Shown here: in pieces, positions 31,459 to 35,264 of the stretch
Layout of the letters: each line of letters opens with the position of its first letter
How positions within the stretch are numbered: position 1 is the stretch's first letter
NCBI GenBank assembly: GCA_030041095.1
Contig: JASHON010000023.1
Coordinates: forward strand, 1-35,264
Direction: 5' to 3'
From: Terriglobia bacterium
GTDB taxonomy: Bacteria; Acidobacteriota; Terriglobia; UBA7540
Length of the DNA stretch: 35,264 nucleotides
Notes under the pieces: generated by a model
Told to the model about the DNA's origin: nothing
Databases searched by the model: none
What the model saw: only the letters and a program-made list of their open reading frames with translations
Position numbers and translations under genes: made by a program

Positions 31459-31854
31459 TCACGGCAGTACGCTTTCGAGGTCAGTGTGGGAGAAGTCATC
31501 GCCCTTGAACAGAATCGGCTCCCCTGTTGCTTTGGCCAGGGCGTAGGCGAAGCAATCCCCAAAGTTCAGGCGCGCCGGATGGCCACTTCCTTTTCCGAAG
31601 TCGCGGTACGCCTCGCGAGCCAGACGCGCCTGCTCTTGTGTCACCGCCTCAACGGTAACCCGCCCGGTCCGTAAAAGCTCGTCGAAGCGCCTGCTGGCTA
31701 CGGGATCCCGGCTGCCGTCGATAACCACGGCCACCTCCACGTAATTGACGGCGGAAATGCGCCGGCTACTCGCGCTGGCAATCGCCTTTGCGCATGCCAT
31801 GGCTTCGGGCTCATCCCGCAGGATTGCAATCAGGGCGGAGGCATCGATAATCAC
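31459..31854 (-). CDS. vapC: VapC-type PIN-domain toxin
   Basis: A 131-residue PIN-domain toxin starting MIIDASALIAILRDEPEA, with the metal ligands D4 and E40 (NYVEVAVV) and a C-terminal RLNFGDCFAYALAKATGE block carrying the third aspartate, then LFKGDDFSHTD. This arrangement matches the VapC group paired with Rv0623-type antitoxins. It should be a site-specific RNase whose target cannot be read here. Its ATG overlaps the antitoxin stop by four bases. The 31-unit heptad array begins immediately beyond its stop codon. Confidence 0.9.
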   Translation of the reverse strand: MIIDASALIAILRDEPEAMACAKAIASASSRRISAVNYVEVAVVIDGSRDPVASRRFDELLRTGRVTVEAVTQEQARLAREAYRDFGKGSGHPARLNFGDCFAYALAKATGEPILFKGDDFSHTDLESVLP

Positions 31855-32105
31855 TTCGGCAGCCCTCTCTCGTCGTAGAGCAGCTCCCCATGGTCAGCGG
31901 ACCGGAACGGTTCACGCAAGTGCGCCGCGCAATCTTTGCCGATTTTCACCATGTCGTCGGCGAGCCCGGAGCCTCGTGCGCTCCTCAACCGGTCCAAGCG
32001 CTCCCGCACTGCCTCTGTGATCGCGGCGGTCGTCGTCTGCCCCGTAAGCCTCGCTAACTCTCTCGCAAGCTTTTGTGCCTCTTCGTTCTTGATGTTCAGC
32101 GCCAT
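31851..32105 (-). CDS. vapB: VapB-type antitoxin (Rv0623/PSK family)
   Basis: An 84-residue antitoxin beginning MALNIKNEEAQKLARELARL, the ribbon-helix-helix-like start of the Rv0623 family, followed by TGQTTTAAITEAVRERLDRL and a charged C-terminal toxin-binding tail. GAGG lies five bases upstream of the ATG. The stop overlaps the vapC start by four bases. The gene is divergent from the BrnA locus, and the shared gap holds three TACACC repeats and a TATAAT box that may serve both. Confidence 0.87.
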   Translation of the reverse strand: MALNIKNEEAQKLARELARLTGQTTTAAITEAVRERLDRLRSARGSGLADDMVKIGKDCAAHLREPFRSADHGELLYDERGLPK

Positions 32106-32106
32106 T

Positions 32107-32134
32107 TACACCTCTACACCCTATATAATACACC
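32107..32134. promoter_or_regulatory. Triple TACACC direct repeat and TATAAT box between vapB and brnA
   Basis: TACACC occurs at 32107-32112, 32115-32120 and 32129-32134, bracketing a plus-strand TATAAT at 32124-32129. Toxin-antitoxin complexes usually bind repeats overlapping their own promoter, so these are candidate operators for the leftward vapBC pair, the rightward brnA locus, or both. The TATATAAT box also occurs upstream of the second brnA locus at 34935-34942. Confidence 0.45.
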
Positions 32135-32179
32135 ATTCTACCACACGCCATGTTTACGGGACCTTGCACATGCAATGAT

Positions 32180-32314
32180 ATGAACGTCTATATCGTTTCG
32201 GCCCGGAAGGCGACACCGCACGCGAGGAGAATCTATGAAAGCAGTCTCCACGGAGCAAAGAAGGGAGCTCGGGGCTCTCGCCGCCCTAAAAGACGGCGAC
32301 ATCGACACCTCTGA
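32180..32314 (+). pseudogene. BrnT toxin 3' remnant, copy 1
   Basis: This frame encodes MNVYIVSARKATPHARRIYE and runs on to a stop at 32312-32314. The segment matches the C-terminal motif of BrnT RNase toxins (I-x-SAR-x-AT-x3-RR-x-YE), but the N-terminal two thirds of the toxin, with the other catalytic residues, is missing. The frame can be extended only to an ATG at 32150. It overlaps the brnA start in the arrangement normal for brnT-brnA, so it is what remains of a complete operon. Confidence 0.7.
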
Positions 32315-32510
32315 AATCTCCGAGTTAGAGGATTGGAGCAGGGCCACCGTCGGAAGGTTCTATCGCCCTATCAAGGAGCCTGTCACAATTCGCCTTGACG
32401 CCGACGTTCTCGCCTGGCTCAGGTCCCAGGGAAAGGGCTATCAAACCCGGATCAATGGAATGCTGCGAGAAGCCATGCTGCAACGCAGGACTCGATGCAG
32501 GCATGTCTAG
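32235..32510 (+). CDS. brnA: BrnA-family antitoxin, copy 1
   Basis: A 91-residue protein. The variable N-terminal half contains DGDIDTSEISELEDWSRATV, and the family core PVTIRLDADVLAWLRSQGKG is followed by YQTRINGMLREAM, the ribbon-helix-helix region that binds operator DNA. BrnA normally neutralises BrnT and represses the operon; here the adjacent toxin is truncated, so this is an orphan antitoxin unless a BrnT exists elsewhere. The frame is intact and GAGGAGA lies upstream of the ATG, arguing for continued expression. A diverged paralogue starts at 35095. Confidence 0.85.
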   Translation: MKAVSTEQRRELGALAALKDGDIDTSEISELEDWSRATVGRFYRPIKEPVTIRLDADVLAWLRSQGKGYQTRINGMLREAMLQRRTRCRHV

Positions 32511-32706
32511 AAACCCATGCAGTATTCGTTGGCGCTCGTCGATGGTCTACGCTGGCGGGGTGCTAATGCCCGGTGCTTTCGTCCACGACCATCTCCCGCA
32601 GCCTGCCGCTGCGGACTACAGGAGGGCCGCAGCGGATGCAACTGACGTGTGCCTGAGCATTACCAGTTTTCAATGGAAAGTTAGCGGTCAAAAGTCGAAA
32701 ACCCGG
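32511..32706. other. Intergenic DNA downstream of brnA copy 1
   Basis: About 200 bases with no supported gene, promoter or hairpin, leading into the heptad-type array at 32714. Confidence 0.3.
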
Positions 32707-32713
32707 ACGGCCT

Positions 32714-32797
32714 GTCGCCTACTGCCCGCTGATGTCTGATCGCTGAAATCTTCCTTGGTTGTCGCCTGTGGCCTACTGCGTATGAAGCCTACTGAGT
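32714..32797. repeat. 7-bp-period array with one phase slip
   Basis: Units GTCGCCT, ACTGCCC, GCTGATG, TCTGATC, GCTGAAA, TCTTCCT run in phase from 32714 to 32755. After five bases the rhythm resumes with GTCGCCT, GTGGCCT, ACTGCGT and, after two more bases, ACTGAGT. The array runs across the stop codon of the leftward sulfotransferase-like gene (32789), so it again sits at a gene's 3' end. Confidence 0.65.
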
Positions 32798-34402
32798 ATT
32801 GTTCCACTGCACGCCGGGATAGAGGCTAGGTAAGTTAATCGTACGGTAGGAATTCTGCCCGTTGATGATCATCTGCCAGACGACTTGCGGCGTCGACGTC
32901 TGAGTGACCTCCATGATCTGGGCGTTGGAATTGTTAACATCGGTCTCATCGATGTAAACGTCCCCGTTGGGAAGAAGCTGAGTGACGCCGCCCCAGGGGG
33001 AAAACGGCAGCGTGTAAGCCCAATCCAATTGGGCCGTCATGTTGGTTTCGTTCACGTCGAAAATGGCGGACCTACTGTAGCAAGCCGGTTGCCCTGGCGT
33101 GCCGCAAACGTCTCCGTTCGAGTCCATCACGCGGTCGTTGCCGTTGTCGAAGACGCCGAGTGTAAAGTTACCCGTGCTATTCGGACTCAGAATCGAAGCA
33201 TCATGCTGGGCGTAGAACCAGTTAGCGGGATCGCTCGAGTTCAGCGCAAAATCGCCTTGGTAGCCGAGCTTCCACAGAATGTTCCCCGATCCCGATCCAT
33301 TTTCGTAATCGATCTTGATCACCCAATTCTGGTGGCGCAAAGAAAGCAGAAGATCACCATCATCCGAGGAATACGCGAGCGAGTTGGCGTGAGTCCAGTC
33401 GGGGAAGAGGTAAGGGTGCCGATTCACGTCGAGATAATTGAATGCCGACCAGAACCAGGCAATAGTATTACTCGGCGCCACGTCGATGATGTCGCTTCCA
33501 AGCACGTTGGTCTCGCCGGGATAACCCGGCAGATTCTCAAAGGCACGATATTCGCTGGCAATGACCAGCAGGTGTCCGTTGGGAAGGTACAGTAAGTCGT
33601 GGTTGATGGACGTTATTACGTTCTTATATCCCGCCGCCACAAGCCACTTATTCAAATCGCTTACGCTGAATTGGCGGATCACGTTCCCGGCAAGGTCGAT
33701 CTCTTGAATCTCCCCCACCCCTGAATCTCCCGTTCCGCCGGCAGGTATCAGGAGCAGGAGGATGTTACCGTTGGGCAGCAGCTTGGCCGGTGTCGGGATT
33801 CCCAGTCCGAGGTTATAGTTATAGTACCAGATTAAGTTGCCCTCAGGGTTGAACGCGGCGAGCCCCAGTGTCGGCGGCTCACTCCCGGAGGACAGGCAGG
33901 AAAACTCCACGCCCGGCGCCGGCGTCATTCCGGGCGAGGTGGTTACGCTGACTTGGGGAATCAGGTTCGCGGCAACTGGGCCGGTGGTGAATGTGTGGTC
34001 GGAATCGTACTGGACCCCGCCGTTGGCGTAGGCCACCACGGCGCGCATGTGGTAAGTCGTATTTTGCGTCATGCCCGCCACCAAAATGTTGACCTGGCCT
34101 CCGCCGTTCGGTGTGGACACAGGAGATGTGTCGAAGCCGTAGGCCGTAGTTGGCCCGAATTCAACGTAAACCGAGGCGGTGGCGAGGGGCGAAATGGTGT
34201 ACTGGGCGACCAGAGGGTTCGTAGCAGCGCCAGCAGTTGATGAGTTGGAGGTGGCGCCTGTTGAAGTAACGACAGCGGGTTCCACCGAGCCTGTCCGTAG
34301 GGGCGGCCAGATGCTGGTGGGGGCATTCGTGCAGCTTGTTATTGAAAGGAGTGAGAGGAGGCAAACAGTGAGGCCCAGAATTGTATCGGCCTTTGCCAGC
34401 AC
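32789..34402 (-). CDS. Aryl-sulfate sulfotransferase-like exported lipoprotein
   Basis: A 537-residue protein. A lipoprotein signal peptide ends in the lipobox ITSC (Cys24), so it should be lipid-anchored outside the cytoplasm. A fibronectin III-like beta domain lies at about 40-140 (TTAYGFDTSPVS, MTQNTTYHMRAVV). The rest is a six-bladed propeller of the arylsulfotransferase type with histidines in SINHDLLYLPNGH, DWTHANSLAY, SLRHQNWVIKID and FYAQHDASIL; in E. coli-type ASST one such histidine is transiently sulfated. PAPS-independent transfer of sulfate between phenols is the family reaction; the substrate is unknown. The start is GTG with a weak ribosome binding site. It interrupts the toxin-antitoxin cluster. 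Confidence 0.82.
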   Translation of the reverse strand: MLAKADTILGLTVCLLSLLSITSCTNAPTSIWPPLRTGSVEPAVVTSTGATSNSSTAGAATNPLVAQYTISPLATASVYVEFGPTTAYGFDTSPVSTPNGGGQVNILVAGMTQNTTYHMRAVVAYANGGVQYDSDHTFTTGPVAANLIPQVSVTTSPGMTPAPGVEFSCLSSGSEPPTLGLAAFNPEGNLIWYYNYNLGLGIPTPAKLLPNGNILLLLIPAGGTGDSGVGEIQEIDLAGNVIRQFSVSDLNKWLVAAGYKNVITSINHDLLYLPNGHLLVIASEYRAFENLPGYPGETNVLGSDIIDVAPSNTIAWFWSAFNYLDVNRHPYLFPDWTHANSLAYSSDDGDLLLSLRHQNWVIKIDYENGSGSGNILWKLGYQGDFALNSSDPANWFYAQHDASILSPNSTGNFTLGVFDNGNDRVMDSNGDVCGTPGQPACYSRSAIFDVNETNMTAQLDWAYTLPFSPWGGVTQLLPNGDVYIDETDVNNSNAQIMEVTQTSTPQVVWQMIINGQNSYRTINLPSLYPGVQWNNTQ

Positions 34403-34654
34403 ACTTGCAGCAGTTTGTCGTCGCGTAGTCGACCTTCCGATCTAACGGTGGTATCCCGTGTAGTGTAGACATTCCGGATGTGGAAGTCTGCGGCGCATGA
34501 TTTGGTAAGCGTTATCCCCTCTGGGTGGTTCGTCTTGCCGAGGGCGCGTGAAGCCGAGCGCACCAAAAGAGAATAAGTATAGCGGCCGCAATCGCAACGC
34601 CCCTGTAAGTTTCTTGTAAATTTCTCGCTAGCAGACTAATTTCCCTGGGAGTTC

Positions 34655-34671
34655 CCCCGGCTCTGCCGGGG
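34655..34671. other. Perfect 7-bp GC hairpin
   Basis: CCCCGGC (34655-34661), loop TCT, GCCGGGG (34665-34671). There is no U-tract after it, so it is probably a REP-like palindrome rather than a terminator. Confidence 0.6.
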
Positions 34672-34791
34672 TGGCAGTAGAAGTTTGACAGTTCCGGGAA
34701 TCGTTTCCCCATTTTCCGCCTACGCCAGGACCGGCGAGGCGTCGGAATGCTGCCACTGGCAACCAAGCCGCGTCTTGCCGTTGCTTTTCAC

Positions 34792-34852
34792 CGATTGCGA
34801 TTAGGCCCCTTTGAGGGGCCAGCAATCGTAAAGCCTCCGGCTTTGCCGGAGG
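34792..34852. other. Compound hairpin element
   Basis: Two stem-loops lie in tandem. In the first, GGCCCCT (34804-34810) pairs with AGGGGCC (34814-34820) around TTG, and an outer stem CGATTGC (34792-34798) pairs with GCAATCG (34822-34828) across a five-base bulge. In the second, CCTCCGGC (34834-34841) pairs with GCCGGAGG (34845-34852) around TTT. The three-base loops and GC stems match the hairpin at 34655. It could be a structured RNA, a bidirectional attenuator or a REP-like mobile palindrome. Confidence 0.6.
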
Positions 34853-34936
34853 ATACTTACTTCCGCGTTGATGGTTATGAGTGTCACAGAGCGCAAAGGA
34901 TTGGTGTACGGACGATTGTTGGTCAGTAGATGTCTA

Positions 34937-34942
34937 TATAAT
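34937..34942 (+). promoter_or_regulatory. Candidate -10 box of the second brnA locus
   Basis: TATAAT inside CTATATAAT, followed by TACACC at 34948-34953. The same CTATATAAT plus TACACC combination lies upstream of brnA copy 1 (32121-32134), although the following 100 bases differ. The shared box supports a conserved promoter; a convincing -35 at normal spacing is not visible. Confidence 0.4.
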
Positions 34943-35039
34943 CTGGATACACCGCTGGCAACACACCGCTCTCCAGTGCCAAGGCTCCTCGCCCATATCG
35001 TTCGCGGCCTACCCCCGGCCATGCCTGTACATGCTATGA

Positions 35040-35189
35040 GGAGGTCTGCGGGTCGTTTCGGCGCCTAAAGCCACACCGCGTGAAAGAAGGACTTATGAGC
35101 ACAATCTCCAAGGGACAAAGGAAAGAGCTCCAGGCTCTCAACGCCGTAAGAAACAGCGACATCGACACTTCTCACATCAGAGAGCTTAA
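35040..35189 (+). pseudogene. BrnT toxin 3' remnant, copy 2
   Basis: After an in-frame stop at 35037-35039, this frame encodes GGLRVVSAPKATPRERRTYE and continues to a stop at 35187-35189. It is the BrnT C-terminal motif again, without the N-terminal toxin domain and without a start codon. The truncation point is nearly the same as in copy 1, and the remnant overlaps brnA copy 2 in the same way. Confidence 0.7.
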
Positions 35190-35264
35190 GGATTGGAACG
35201 GGGCATTTGGCGGAGTATTTTATCGTCCTGTCAAGGGGCCTGGCACAATCCGGCTTGACGCGGG
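35095..35264 (+). CDS. brnA: BrnA-family antitoxin, copy 2 (runs off the right edge)
   Basis: The first 56 codons of a BrnA paralogue, beginning MSTISKGQRKELQALNAV and continuing through DIDTSHIRELKDWNGAFGG to FYRPVKGPGTIRLDA at the edge. It aligns with copy 1 at roughly 60-70 percent in the visible part without gaps in the core. AGAAGG upstream of the ATG is a fair ribosome binding site. The helix-turn region and the stop codon lie outside the window, so intactness cannot be judged. Confidence 0.8.
   Translation, partial: MSTISKGQRKELQALNAVRNSDIDTSHIRELKDWNGAFGGVFYRPVKGPGTIRLDA

Larger units (their letters stand above)
34403..34930. other. Gene-free stretch rich in hairpins
   Basis: About 530 bases between the sulfotransferase-like gene and the second brnA locus. 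No open frame here looks real. The right half contains three perfect hairpins, listed separately. The left half should contain the promoter of the sulfotransferase-like gene, but no clear boxes were found. Confidence 0.4.

Overview
The window looks like a chromosomal segment of a GC-rich soil- or sediment-type bacterium. It is most likely a member of the Acidobacteriota, an inference from gene content and intergenic style. Pointers are a periplasmic Tricorn-type protease, a Tat-exported NIPSNAP protein, an ECF sigma factor with an anti-sigma factor carrying HEAT-like repeats, a DUF4097-type beta-repeat protein, an adenosine-specific kinase of the PF04008 type, an Ada-AlkA fusion, and many degenerate intergenic repeats. 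No rRNA is present; the only RNA gene seen is a tRNA-Pro(GGG).

Layout. Bases 1-74 hold the 5' end of an IS4-type transposase running off the left edge. 313-4774: an SPL-type radical SAM protein, a ROK sugar kinase, a MerR-type regulator, tRNA-Pro with a tyrosine-recombinase remnant beside it, and a NIPSNAP protein. 4945-10397: a 1112-residue Tricorn-like protease, then a translationally coupled DNA alkylation-repair pair (Ada-AlkA fusion plus O6-methylguanine methyltransferase). 10756-16321: a small membrane-anchored protein, a CPBP protease with an adenosine-specific kinase, the leftward group phosphoglycolate phosphatase/DUF2905/XseA, and a PAP2 phosphatase. 16363-20787: a leftward envelope-stress-like module (ECF sigma, anti-sigma, DUF4097 protein, double-PDZ protein). 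20864-24407: a DnaC-like ATPase, then SurA-like, MoaA and DUF2203 genes. 24500-27364: a NarL-type two-component pair coupled to endonuclease V. 27304-30551: a glycosyltransferase with GmhA, and GmhB, i.e. part of LPS heptose synthesis.

From 30570 to the right edge the region is accessory. It has two complete antitoxin/PIN-toxin pairs, two paralogous BrnA antitoxin genes each preceded by only the 3' remnant of a BrnT toxin gene, an exported aryl-sulfate sulfotransferase-like lipoprotein, and strong hairpins.

The most unusual non-coding signals are: (1) arrays with an exact 7-bp period but degenerate sequence, abutting gene ends, the longest being 31 heptads in phase between the two toxin-antitoxin pairs; (2) four approximately 30-bp boxes spaced about one half-hundred bases apart upstream of the glycosyltransferase-gmhA operon; (3) a 125-bp dispersed repeat in two copies; (4) the duplicated toxin-less BrnA loci. 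Two genes (xseA and the first vapC) appear to need CTG start codons.
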